Shown: piece after piece, positions 34,830-47,211 of the stretch
Position numbering within the stretch: the first letter of the stretch is position 1
Layout of the letters: each line of letters opens with the position of its first letter
Source of the DNA: Ischnura elegans
Lineage: Eukaryota; Arthropoda; Insecta; Odonata; Coenagrionidae
DNA length: 64,000 nucleotides
Reading direction: 5' to 3'
NCBI RefSeq assembly: GCF_921293095.1
Contig: NC_060258.1
Coordinates: forward strand, 7,764,607 to 7,828,606
Position numbers and translations under genes: made by a program
Notes under the pieces: generated by a model
The model's database searches: none
Told to the model about the DNA's origin: nothing
The model's input: the letters and a program-made list of their open reading frames with translations, nothing else

Positions 34830-37800
34830 CTCGCTGCGCTCCGCGCGCTCGTTAAGGGGCTCCGCCCCTTAAAAACCCCGGGTCCGGCTTCGCCGTCTAC
34901 ATTTGTGGTTCTTCGAAAAATTTTATTTCGAATAATCTCACCTCAGCTAGGGGCCGGCTTCGCCGGCCAGGGGGTAGGGAAGCGCCCCACTCATTCCTCG
35001 GAACGGCTACGCCGTTCCTCGTTGAGAGGCGGCTTCGCCGCCCAGGGTTTGAGTGTGCCCCCCCGGGGCTACCCCGCTTAATACTCGGAATGGCTTCGCC
35101 GTTCCTCGTCAGGGGTCGGCATAGCCGCCCAGAGGGCAAGGGCATTTTGGAACTATTTCACCGTTTTTCGTTTAAGGGGCGGCTTCGCCGCCCAGGGGCG
35201 TAGGGAGCCCACAGCGGCTACGCCGCTTTAACGTTGGGGCGGCTTCGCCGCCCAAGGGTTACTGAAGCTCCCCCTCGCCTACGCCAGTTACTCCTCGGAA
35301 CGGCTTCACCGTTCCTCGTTGTGGGGCGGCTTCGCCGCCTTGGGGATGATGAGCCCCCCGCGGCTGCTCCGCTTAGTCCTCATAAATGTTCCTCTCCACC
35401 GAGAGGGGTGCCCAGGGGGATTAGGGGGTTTTCATGTGTTATACATGCGGTCATCAATCGTCCACAATTATCATGTGGCGATGATTTTAAAGGGTAGTGC
35501 AATGCGGCGTAATAGTGGCGACAAGTACCCATAAAAGAAGACTTAATGGCAAGTTTTCATTTTTTGCGGGGGGTTCCAACGGAATACCGGGGGTTTTATA
35601 CGTGTGAAAACCAGTGTTCACAAATCGTTCTCATAAATTCCGTGCCGATAAGTCCTAGGGGTCCCGAACAGTGGCGGAATTCTGATGATTCTTTTACCCG
35701 GTGAGGCGATTTATTACAAAACTTTTCTGGGAGGTTTCACGGGGATATCGGGGGTTTTTATAATTAGTAGAGGCACCGGCTAAATTGTGACGAAAACTAC
35801 TCGGAAAAGCGACTTTAAACTTTTTTTATTTTTTTTCGGCGAGGTTTCAGGAGTTGATCGGGGGTTTTCTGGTATACTTTCCCGTATGGTTTACGGTGGC
35901 CCGCCCTCCACAAATATTCCGGATCTAGAGCTCAGAGGGGACGGGTAGTGCGGCATAATGTTTGCGAGAAGTTCCCAAACAGGAGACTTAATGGCACATT
36001 TAACATTTGGGGGGGATTTCAGGGGGATACCGGGGGTTTATATGTGTGTACTGTTGGCGGTCACCATCCGTTCACTTAAATTCCGTAGGGATGAGTCGTT
36101 GGGGTAAGAACCAGCGGTGGAATAGTCACGAAAAGTACCGAAAAAGTAGACTTATTGGCAAAACTTTATTTTTTGGGGGGTGTATGTGGGTTTACCGGGG
36201 GTTTATAGGTTTTATGACTACCAAGGGTCATCAATTGTCCACATCAATTCCGTAGCGATGAGTGGTAAGGCTTGGAAAAGCGGCGGAATTGTGATGAAAA
36301 GTACCCGAAAAGGCTACTTACATGCAAATTTTAATTTTTAGGGGGTTTCAGGGGGTTTAAGGATGACCTTATCATATGGCCACATGCATTTACTATCATA
36401 TCTAAGAGAAGTGTGCCCTATGACATCCATATTTCGATAGTAGTACAATAAAAAGTAAACTTCTCCCCGGAAAAAAATAGTAGTGTCCGCCATTTTTATT
36501 TTGTCGCTGTTATATCGACTGCAACATTTATTAAATTCTTACATTTTCGGAAACCATATGCATAGATGTATGTAATTGTGGAGTTTAAAAGACATCGGTC
36601 GGGAAAACATTGAAGAAATCTTGTGTCAATCTTTTGAAAATCGCAATTTTCGGTGATTTTGGGAACGTTTTTATTTTTTTCTGGAAAACCATGGACGACG
36701 AAAGAAAATTGTTACCTACATATCGTAGACGATGTTATAGGCATATATAATATTCATTTTCAGTATCCTACAACAGCTATTACGACGAGGGGAGAGGGAG
36801 TTATGAAATTTGTTTGGAAAAAAAAAAATTTCGGACGCCATTTGTGCGGCAATTTATATTAAAATTATATAAGACCATTACATATTTACGTGACTACATT
36901 AATCAGATTTGAAAACGTAGATAAACTATCCGCGTGGCACACACCGTTCACGCGCAGTAAAATAAAAACCGAAATACCGTCCCCGGGAAAGGCGCGATTT
37001 CGGCCATTTTGTCGTCCTAGCCACGACACGTGGCGGAAACTTCCGGTTTTCGAATTTTTCCTTCGGAGGTTTCCTGGTATATTTTCCCGTATGGTTTACG
37101 GTGGCCCGCCCTCATCAAATATTCCGGATCTAAATCTCAGAGGGTACGGGTAGTGCGGCGTATTGCTTGCGAGAAGTTACCAAATAGGAGACATAATGGT
37201 ACATTTTACACTTAGGGGGGATTTCAGGGGGATACCGGGGGTTTATATGCGTGTACTTCTGGCGGTTACCAGCCGTTCACATAAATTCCGTGGGGATGAG
37301 TCGTTGGGGGCGGTTGTTTAGTCACGAAAAGTACCCAAAAAGTAGACTTTTATGAAATTTTTTATTTTTTTGGGGGGTGTATGTGGGTTTACCGGGGGTT
37401 TATAGGTTTGCACTACCAGGGGTCATCAATTGTCCACATCAATTCCGTAGCGATGAGTGTTAAGGCTTGGAAAAGCGGCGGAATTGCGACGTGAAGTACC
37501 CGAAAAAGCTACTTATGTGCAAATTTTTATTTTTTAGGGGGTTTCGGGGGGTTTAAAGATGACGAAATTATATGGTCACATTCATTTACTGTCATATCTA
37601 GCAGAAGTGTACCCTATGACATCCATATTTCGAGATTAATACAATACAAACCAAACCAGTCCCCGAAAAAAGTGAGTAGTGTCCGCCATTTTTATTTTTT
37701 CGCGGTGAAATCCATTGAATCATTTATTAAAAGTTCATGTTTTCTAAAAGACAATGCATAGCAGCATGTAACTACAAAGTTTGAAAGAAATCGGTCAGGT

Positions 37801-38374
37801 TAAAATTGGCAAAATCTTGTGTTAATCTTTTGGAAATCGTAATTTTCGGTGATTTTCGGAATATTTTAATTTTTTTCTGAGTAACCAAGGACGACAAAAG
37901 AAAATTGTTACCTATGTTATGTAGACAATATTATGAGCATATATAATAATCATTTTCGTTATTCAACACCTTAAATTAAGTCGAGGGGAGGGGAATGTAT
38001 GAAATGTTTTTCGAAAAATCAATTTTTGGACGCCATTTTGGCAGCAATTTTCTTAAAAAGAAAACTAGAAAATTACGTTATTACGTGCCCACACTTATTA
38101 GCTTTCAAACAATGCATTAACAATCCGTGTGGCATAAACGGTTAGCCCGCAGTAAAATAAAAACCGAAAAACTGTTCCCGGGAAATGCGCGATTTCGGCC
38201 ATTTTGTCGACCTAGCGACGACACGTGGCGGAAACTTCCGGTTTTCGGATTTTTCCTCCGGATCATTTCGGGATCCCCGCATGCCTGCCAAATTTCAGCT
38301 CTCCAGCACTTCTAGAAGTGGTCGGGAATTTGTATCCATCAGTCAGTCACCACAAGGGCTGTATATAGATGGGA
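34830..38374 (-). mobile_element. Element E copy 6
   Basis: Complete 3545 bp copy. Its right end is fused directly to copy 7 (ATGGGA then CTCGCTG) with no S and no extra base. This junction defines the ends of the element precisely. Confidence 0.75.
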
Positions 38375-41300
38375 CTCGCTGCGCTCCGCGCGCTCGTTAA
38401 GGGGCTCCGCCCCTTAAAAACCCCGGGTCCGGCTTCGCCGTCTACATTTGTGGTTCTTCGAAAAATTTTATTTCGAATAATCTCACCTCAGCTAGGGGCC
38501 GGCTTCGCCGGCCAGGGGGTAGGGAAGCGCCCCACTCATTCCTCGGAACGGCTACGCCGTTCCTCGTTGAGAGGCGGCTTCGCCGCCCAGGGTTTGAGTG
38601 TGCCCCCCCGGGGCTACCCCGCTTAATACTCGGAATGGCTTCGCCGTTCCTCGTCAGGGGTCGGCATAGCCGCCCAGAGGGCAAGGGCATTTTGGAACTA
38701 TTTCACCGTTTTTCGTTTAAGGGGCGGCTTCGCCGCCCAGGGGCGTAGGGAGCCCACAGCGGCTACGCCGCTTTAACGTTGGGGCGGCTTCGCCGCCCAA
38801 GGGTTACTGAAGCTCCCCCTCGCCTACGCCAGTTACTCCTCGGAACGGCTTCACCGTTCCTCGTTGTGGGGCGGCTTCGCCGCCTTGGGGATGATGAGCC
38901 CCCCGCGGCTGCTCCGCTTAGTCCTCATAAATGTTCCTCTCCACCGAGAGGGGTGCCCAGGGGGATTAGGGGGTTTTCATGTGTTATACATGCGGTCATC
39001 AATCGTCCACAATTATCATGTGGCGATGATTTTAAAGGGTAGTGCAATGCGGCGTAATAGTGGCGACAAGTACCCATAAAAGAAGACTTAATGGCAAGTT
39101 TTCATTTTTTGCGGGGGGTTCCAACGGAATACCGGGGGTTTTATACGTGTGAAAACCAGTGTTCACAAATCGTTCTCATAAATTCCGTGCCGATAAGTCC
39201 TAGGGGTCCCGAACAGTGGCGGAATTCTGATGATTCTTTTACCCGGTGAGGCGATTTATTACAAAACTTTTCTGGGAGGTTTCACGGGGATATCGGGGGT
39301 TTTTATAATTAGTAGAGGCACCGGCTAAATTGTGACGAAAACTTCTCGGAAAAGCGACTTTAAACTTTTTTTATTTTTTTTTCGGCGAGGTTTCAGGAGT
39401 TGATCGGGGGTTTTCTGGTATACTTTCCCGTATGGTTTACGGTGGCCCGCCCTCCACAAATATTCCGGATCTAGAGCTCAGAGGGGACGGGTAGTGCGGC
39501 ATAATGTTTGCGAGAAGTTCCCAAACAGGAGACTTAATGGCACATTTAACATTTGGGGGGGATTTCAGGGGGATACCGGGGGTTTATATGTGTGTACTGT
39601 TGGCGGTCACCATCCGTTCACTTAAATTCCGTAGGGATGAGTCGTTGGGGTAAGAACCAGCGGTGGAATAGTCACGAAAAGTACCGAAAAAGTAGACTTA
39701 TTGGCAAAACTTTATTTTTTGGGGGGTGTATGTGGGTTTACCGGGGGTTTATAGGTTTTATGACTGCCAAGGGTCATCAATTGTCCACATCAATTCCGTA
39801 GCGATGAGTGGTAAGGCTTGGAAAAGCGGCGGAATTGTGATGAAAAGTACCCGAAAAGGCTACTTACATGCAAATTTTAATTTTTAGGGGGTTTCAGGGG
39901 GTTTAAGGATGACCTTATCATATGGCCACATGCATTTACTATCATATCTAAGAGAAGTGTGCCCTATGACATCCATATTTCGATAGTAGTACAATAAAAA
40001 GTAAACTTCTCCCCGGAAAAAAATAGTAGTGTCCGCCATTTTTATTTTGTCGCTGTTATATCGACTGCAACATTTATTAAATTCTTACATTTTCGGAAAC
40101 CATATGCATAGATGTATGTAATTGTGGAGTTTAAAAGACATCGGTCGGGAAAACATTGAAGAAATCTTGTGTCAATCTTTTGAAAATCGCAATTTTCGGT
40201 GATTTTGGGAACGTTTTTATTTTTTTCTGGAAAACCATGGACGACGAAAGAAAATTGTTACCTACATATCGTAGACGATGTTATAGGCATATATAATATT
40301 CATTTTCAGTATCCTACAACAGCTATTACGACGAGGGGAGAGGGAGTTATGAAATTTGTTTGGAAAAAAAAAAATTTCGGACGCCATTTGTGCGGCAATT
40401 TATATTAAAATTATATAAGACCATTACATATTTACGTGACTACATTAATCAGATTTGAAAACGTAGATAAACTATCCGCGTGGCACACACCGTTCACGCG
40501 CAGTAAAATAAAAACCGAAATACCGTCCCCGGGAAAGGCGCGATTTCGGCCATTTTGTCGTCCTAGCCACGACACGTGGCGGAAACTTCCGGTTTTCGAA
40601 TTTTTCCTTCGGAGGTTTCCTGGTATATTTTCCCGTATGGTTTACGGTGGCCCGCCCTCATCAAATATTCCGGATCTAAATCTCAGAGGGTACGGGTAGT
40701 GCGGCGTATTGCTTGCGAGAAGTTACCAAATAGGAGACATAATGGTACATTTTACACTTAGGGGGGATTTCAGGGGGATACCGGGGGTTTATATGCGTGT
40801 ACTTCTGGCGGTTACCAGCCGTTCACATAAATTCCGTGGGGATGAGTCGTTGGGGGCGGTTGTTTAGTCACGAAAAGTACCCAAAAAGTAGACTTTTATG
40901 AAATTTTTTATTTTTTTGGGGGGTGTATGTGGGTTTACCGGGGGTTTATAGGTTTGCACTACCAGGGGTCATCAATTGTCCACATCAATTCCGTAGCGAT
41001 GAGTGTTAAGGCTTGGAAAAGCGGCGGAATTGCGACGTGAAGTACCCGAAAAAGCTACTTATGTGCAAATTTTTATTTTTTAGGGGGTTTCGGGGGGTTT
41101 AAAGATGACGAAATTATATGGTCACATTCATTTACTGTCATATCTAGCAGAAGTGTACCCTATGACATCCATATTTCGAGATTAATACAATACAAACCAA
41201 ACCAGTCCCCGAAAAAAGTGAGTAGTGTCCGCCATTTTTATTTTTTCGCGGTGAAATCCATTGAATCATTTATTAAAAGTTCATGTTTTCTAAAAGACAA

Positions 41301-41920
41301 TGCATAGCAGCATGTAACTACAAAGTTTGAAAGAAATCGGTCAGGTTAAAAATGGCAAAATCTTGTGTTAATCTTTTGGAAATCGTAATTTTCGGTGATT
41401 TTCGGAATATTTTAATTTTTTTCTGAGTAACCAAGGACGACAAAAGAAAATTGTTACCTATGTTATGTAGACAATATTATGAGCATATATAATAATCATT
41501 TTCGTTATTCAACACCTTAAATTAAGTCGAGGGGAGGGGAATGTATGAAATGTTTTTCGAAAAATCAATTTTTGGACGCCATTTTGGCAGCAATTTTCTT
41601 AAAAAGAAAACTAGAAAATTACGTTATTACGTGCCCACACTTATTAGCTTTCAAACAATGCATTAACAATCCGTGTGGCATAAACGGTTAGCCCGCAGTA
41701 AAATAAAAACCGAAAAACTGTTCCCGGGAAATGCGCGATTTCGGCCATTTTGTCGACCTAGCGACGACACGTGGCGGAAACTTCCGGTTTTCGGATTTTT
41801 CCTCCGGATCATTTCGGGATCCCCGCATGCCTGCCAAATTTCAGCTCTCCAGCACTTCTAGAAGTGGTCGGGAATTTGTATCCATCAGTCAGTCACCACA
41901 AGGGCTGTATATAGATGGGA
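38375..41920 (-). mobile_element. Element E copy 7, right end of array 2
   Basis: Complete 3546 bp copy. It ends at ATGGGA, followed by unrelated DNA starting TATCTCC, so T again follows the element. Joining 21720 to 41921 gives a plausible empty A/T site. Confidence 0.7.
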
Positions 41921-42780
41921 TATCTCCATATAAAAACAAAAAAAGATGGATTCGGCACCACCTCAATATTTATTTTGCTAATAAGTCGGATATATTGAGT
42001 CCTCTTGTTTAAAGACAAAATTAACACATGCATATAATTACGTTAACATGTTTACCCACGAAAACTACTTAAATCGACTTGAAGGAAGTCCTGCACAAAC
42101 AGGAATGTCTAATTATGAGAACACTATCTTCTATAACGCACACAAAAAACAGATTTTGCTCTTCTCCAACTAATTAACAATTAATTAATTAATAATACAC
42201 GAAGCTACTTCAAACTCCCTTTCATTAATTAATCGAACCGTCGCTTCACATCATACCCATACATATAGGCTATATAGACTAGCTAATCACACCACGAAAA
42301 TAATCTTTAAATCCAAAAATATGGATATTATACACGAATACGAATTCAGGGCGAGGGCCTAACAGTAAAAAATATCTAATAATTTTCTCAACTTACTTGA
42401 CAGGAAACAAAGGATCCAGCAGCAACTTTAAACCTATTTTGCAAATAAGCAGGATAACGTTTTAGTTTAAAGTCAACAACAACACATTCATGTAGGTACT
42501 TATATAGCTTAACCACTACCATCTTTACAAGCAAAGAACTAATAACCTAGACTAAAAAGATTCCCAGCATTAAAATAAATCCAAAAGGGATGTTTAATAA
42601 CAAGAGTACTACCTCTTAAAGCAAACAAAATAGGGAGTTTATTAATTTCCGTCATAAACTCAATTTCCCGACATGCTCCCTCTCACAAACTAATCGATCG
42701 GCCACTCGACACGACGCTATCGACTCAAAAGTCGAATCGAAAACGCATCGACACAACGATATTAGAATTCCCGTGGCGGT
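41921..42780. other. AT-rich DNA to the right of array 2
   Basis: No gene recognised. A short TTAA/ATTA microsatellite (about 42176-42200) is present. The 70-codon minus-strand frame at 42652-42864 crosses into repeat R and is not supported. Confidence 0.4.
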
Positions 42781-43250
42781 CATTTCAAAATGGATAGGAG
42801 TTTTACATCGTCTGAGGTTACCAATGCATGCATGAGGCACAGAGCTCAGGGAAACATGTCTCAATAATCTCCTATTAAAACTGGCTAAGGTCGGAAAGTT
42901 TTCTTTGTTTGATAAGGTATTAATAAACCTTTTTTAAGCCAAGCGCTACCAGCCAGCAAGGTAATCAGCTACCCGCTAGCATCCTGCGTCCTATCAGCGT
43001 TCAGAGCCTCGATCAAGGTCACCTCACAAGGCCGGAAGGGGAACCAGAAATACGTCGTACGGACTTTATCCCATCATTCCTACTTACGCGTTGCGTTTTC
43101 GCGCTTGAAATGTTACACTTTTCATTTAATCGCGAAAAATAGATATCGTCATTTAAAAATCTAAAAGCGTGAAATACGTACTCCAGGAGTAATAATCTTT
43201 CGATTTAGGCAATAAAAAATAATAGGAAACCACCCTATTTCCAGTAAGCC
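42781..43250 (+). repeat. Repeat family R copy
   Basis: The sequence runs from GGATAGGAGTTTTACATCG through AGGCACAGAGCTCAGG, AAGCCAAGCGCTACC, AAGGTCACCTCAC and GAAATACGTACTCCAGGAG to GGAAACCACCCTATT. The last 15 bases are the inverted complement of the R start (AATAGGGTGGTTTCC), showing that R is a terminal-inverted-repeat element. Its left part is missing here. Confidence 0.7.
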
Positions 43251-44695
43251 CTTATATCCATTTTATTTATTATTTATCATGTCTTTATAAATAATCTAGA
43301 AAAAGTGTGTCTAATTTTTCTCCATTACCCCATTTTTACTGTTCTACAGTCACACTCTTATGTTAATTGTTTTTATCAGAAATGGATGGATGCATTTGTT
43401 TTTGAAAAACCCATAGCATAAAGAAACTTCATGCCTTCATTCAAATTTACCAAGTGTTTAATGTTCTGCCAATAGGGGACCTAACCAATCTTAAGTAATG
43501 ATACATCATTTGCCATGCAATTCACAGTTTTTACATTTTATACACTTCTTCAAGCCATAAAATAATGATATTAGGCAACGAATGAAAACATTTGTATTAA
43601 AAATGATTGTATAACTATAGGTATCTACTAAATAGAGTTTTATACTCGTACTTTATTTATAATAGGTGTTCAATTTTCCATCTGGAGCTTGTTGGAGAAT
43701 AAATATTCTTAACTCTCTTGATGCATATGATTGGCACATGTTTCAACGGAAGTGGTTGCCAGCTTCCCCTGTTCTACTATTAGTTATAACGGTCCTTCTC
43801 TCTGAGATTGAGAATGAGATATGGATGGTAGATAAGAGTATTTTCAGTACTATTAGCAAAGAGACAACATAAAAGGGCCCAATTCCATTGCATACAAGCT
43901 TGACTGATGTTGTCATTTGAGGAGCATTGTAAACGGTTCACAGAAATGTGTGCAGCATGGAAATGAGAGCAGATAGTTCCATTCACTCATGATATTTGAA
44001 ACAGAATAAACTCCAAATTACCTGTGCACAAATTTTGAGTTGTTGATGGACAGAATTTCAATAAATCTAACGAGATATTGTCATCTGCAGTGAAGCTTAA
44101 TGCAACTTTAACATTTAATTAACCTAATGCTTTTTTTTCCTTCCTATAAGCAAAACAGGACATGCTCACGAAAACATTTGCATCATCAAGTTTTAGTTCC
44201 TATTACAAATGAAATACACATGAATTTCAATGAGAAGAAATTCCCTTGGACTGCTGCAAATTAAACCATTGCTGGCTGACAGTGCAGATCACAATGCAGA
44301 TTGTCATGGCAATTTTTCCAAAGCTCATGGTACTAGGTGTTACGCCTCCATTGTTTATCAAGAATGACAACACACGGGAGAAAAGGCATTGATGAACCCG
44401 CAACCAGTTGAGAGCCTCATGAAATCCTTTTCTTCTTAAAAACGAAATCAATGTCACCCATAAATAAATCTTTCAATCTAATATTCGTGACTGTAACAGA
44501 TATTCCCCCTGAACACTGCAGATATTGTCCCAAAAAGTGCCATGGTAAGTGAGATATGCAATATTTCAGACATTATAATTTAAATTCTGTGCACCATAGG
44601 ATGAATTTACTGTGGCTATTACACAGCCATGCACATAAAATAACCTTTATCATTCTCGCAGTTCCAAAGAGGACCACCTAATGGTTTCGTTTATG
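43251..44695. other. No gene recognised
   Basis: Several 60-76 codon frames occur on both strands (43666-43872 +, 43780-43986 -, 44227-44457 -). None shows a family motif that I recognise, and they overlap one another. An exon cannot be excluded. Confidence 0.35.
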
Positions 44696-44699
44696 ACCC

Positions 44700-44780
44700 C
44701 CCAGTCCAGGGTCGGATCCAGGATTTCTTTCTGGGGGGCACAAGCAAGGCCGTATCCAGGATTTTCTTTCCTTCCTTATC
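44700..44780. repeat. Fragment of a dispersed GGATCCAGGATTT repeat
   Basis: Two adjacent, similar segments (GGGTCGGATCCAGGATTTC and GGCCGTATCCAGGATTTTC) are separated by a CTGGGGGGCAC stretch. They resemble the G-rich ends of small insect repeats such as the MITE at 18284. No boundaries are visible. Confidence 0.4.
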
Positions 44781-45734
44781 CTAATTTATACATAGATATC
44801 TTCCATTAAAAAAAACTTGATGCTATTTTTATCATTAATTATTCAGCTTCTAAACATAAGCTATTTGTAACATGCTTGTAAATTAATGTATGCAATTCGA
44901 ATACTGTCACCATCATTAGTAAAACCAATTTCACTAAAACTCCTTTGCGTAACATCTAATTAACCAGAATATGGAAAAAAACCACTTCCAATACCTTGGG
45001 GAAGTTATTGGAAGTCGTTGGGTTTATAGTCAAAATAAATGATATTAGACTGCAATTCTAAAGTTGTTTATATATACTAAGACCTAAAAGATTATTACTA
45101 TTAATTGAGGCTTTGAAGGCTACTTGTTTACTTAACATAAGATCTTAATATAAATTAATTACCACAATTAGAGGAATTCCTGCTATTGAAATCAATTCTG
45201 AAATGAACATAATTGATTTATTGTTGTTCTGATTTACTCAAATTGTAGATATATTTTTATAGTACATGCAGTATAAGTTATTTCTAGATAAAAATATAAT
45301 ATAATTATGGTAGTTATGATAATTACTATAATCAATAAAGTCCTTTCAAGTAATAGACAAAAACTTCAATACATTGGATGAGGTATTGGAAGTGGTAATT
45401 GAATTTTTCAAGAACGGTTGAACATAAGTTGGTACCTTCAAAAGCAATGTATGGCTGAATATCTGGGCAAATCGCACTTAGCCCATGTGCCATGTAATGT
45501 GGAAATATATTGCACATCGGCCATGGAACTCACTTACCCCAAGCACGGGGAAAGTGTGATCCCTTAAGGAGGCTTTAAGAAATAAATTATAAAATTACCA
45601 CTTTACAGAGAGAGGAATGTAAATCCAAAACTCTTTTTCGGTTATTAATGCATACATTTTACAATGAATCTGAGAATTTTAACAAGCCTGGAAAAATTTC
45701 CTGGAGTAGTTTAAAGTTGATGTATGCTATCTAG
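44781..45734. other. AT-rich DNA, no gene recognised
   Basis: No coding pattern or element end was seen. The 61-codon minus-strand frame at 45332-45517 is unsupported. Confidence 0.35.
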
Positions 45735-45846
45735 GGTCAGTCAACAGCCTACCTTAGCCAGTTTTAATAGGTGATTAATAAGACATGTTTCCCTGAGCTC
45801 TGTGCCTCATGCATGCATTTGTAACCTCAGCACTTACAACACCTTA
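45735..45846 (-). repeat. Internal fragment of repeat family R
   Basis: The segment GCCAGTTTTAATAGGTGATT to TGCATGCATTTGTAACCTC duplicates the interior of the neighbouring R copy (compare 46192-46262). It lies just outside that copy's terminal repeat. Confidence 0.6.
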
Positions 45847-46548
45847 ATAGGGTGGTTTCCTATTATTTTTTTATTGCCTAAATCGAAAGATTATTACTGC
45901 TGGAGTACGTATTTCACGCTTTTACATTTTTAAATGACCATACCAATTTTTCGCGATTCAATGAAAAGTGAAAATTTTCAAGCGCGCGTAAACGCGATGG
46001 GTAAGGAAATCTCTCTGTGTGACGTATTCCTGGTTCCCCCTCCCGCCTTGTGAGGTGACTTTGATCGAGGGTCTGACCGCTGATAGGACGCAGGTTGCTA
46101 GAGGGTAGCTGAGTATCTTGCTGCCTGGTAGCGCTTGGCTTAAAAAAGGTTTATTAATACCTTATCAAACGAAGAAAACTTTTCGACCTCAGCCAGTATT
46201 AATAGGTGATTATTAAGACATGTTTCCCTGAGCTCTGCACCTCATGCATGCATTGGTAATCTCAGAAAATGTATAACTCCTATCTTCTCCTATAGAAACT
46301 AGGTCCCTGTGACTTCACATGGAGTGGCATTGCATGGGCGCCAATCTGGCCCTTTTCAAATGAGGATAAAAATGGACCATTACCATTCGTCTAAACCGGT
46401 ATTTGTAAAACAAAATAATTTGTATATTATGAATACAGTAATTGTGGGTAACAAATCGCAATCAATGCCTTTCGGTATCTTTGATGAAGGAAACTACACT
46501 ATTGAGGATAAAATTTGACCCCTGCCATTCGTCTAAACCAGTATTTCA

Positions 46549-46563
46549 AAAACCAAATAATTT
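46549..46563. repeat. 15 bp target-site duplication, left
   Basis: AAAACCAAATAATTT occurs here and again at 48603-48617, flanking the Penelope-like element exactly. Confidence 0.8.
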
Positions 46564-47211
46564 ATTTTGTAGGTGGTTTTCGGGTATTGCTGTGTACAAA
46601 ACATTTTAACTCGACGTTTCACTCCTCCTACTGGGAGCGTTATCAAGAGAATGGAAGGAATTTATTCTCGTCCCGAGATTATTTATGTTTATGTTTTTTT
46701 CGCTACCTATTGTTGTGCCGGATTTGAATTTTTAGCCGCTAGCCGTTGGTCATTATGTTGTGCTAGGAACCCTCTCCATATACGGCTGAGGTTATACCCA
46801 TCCTCCCTATTAAAGTTATTAGGTCTTTTCGCTATCTCGATGGACTCACGTATAAGACGCGGATGGTATTCTTCCGTCTTCGCTAATACCCGTGTAGCGT
46901 CAAACATTATTCTATGCCCAGGGCTGGAGGCAAAATGTTCAGCAACAGCTGATGCGTCCCACTGATGTAATTTTAACGCCCTTTCGTGCTCCTTAAGCCT
47001 TTGGGAGATTGAACGCTTACTCTGTCCCACGTAGCTTCTGCCGCAGCAGCAGGGAACCTCATACACTCCCATAGATTGAAGGGGAGGATGGCTATCCTTC
47101 GGTGAAGGTAGGATATTCTGAATCTTCTTCACGGTGCAGAAGCGAGTCTTAATGTTGCCTTTATGGAGGATTCTGGCGATTCTATCGGTGACCCCGGAGA
47201 TGTATGGAATT
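46564..47211 (-). repeat. Inverted copy of the Penelope 3' end
   Basis: This 648 bp arm encodes, on the minus strand, the same GIY-YIG domain as 47925-48571. The antisense 130-codon frames on both arms translate identically, so the arms are almost perfectly matched. Confidence 0.85.

Noticed and set aside
46573-46965. Antisense 130-codon frames on both Penelope arms
   Set aside because: They are the complement of the GIY-YIG coding sequence, identical only because the arms are inverted copies.
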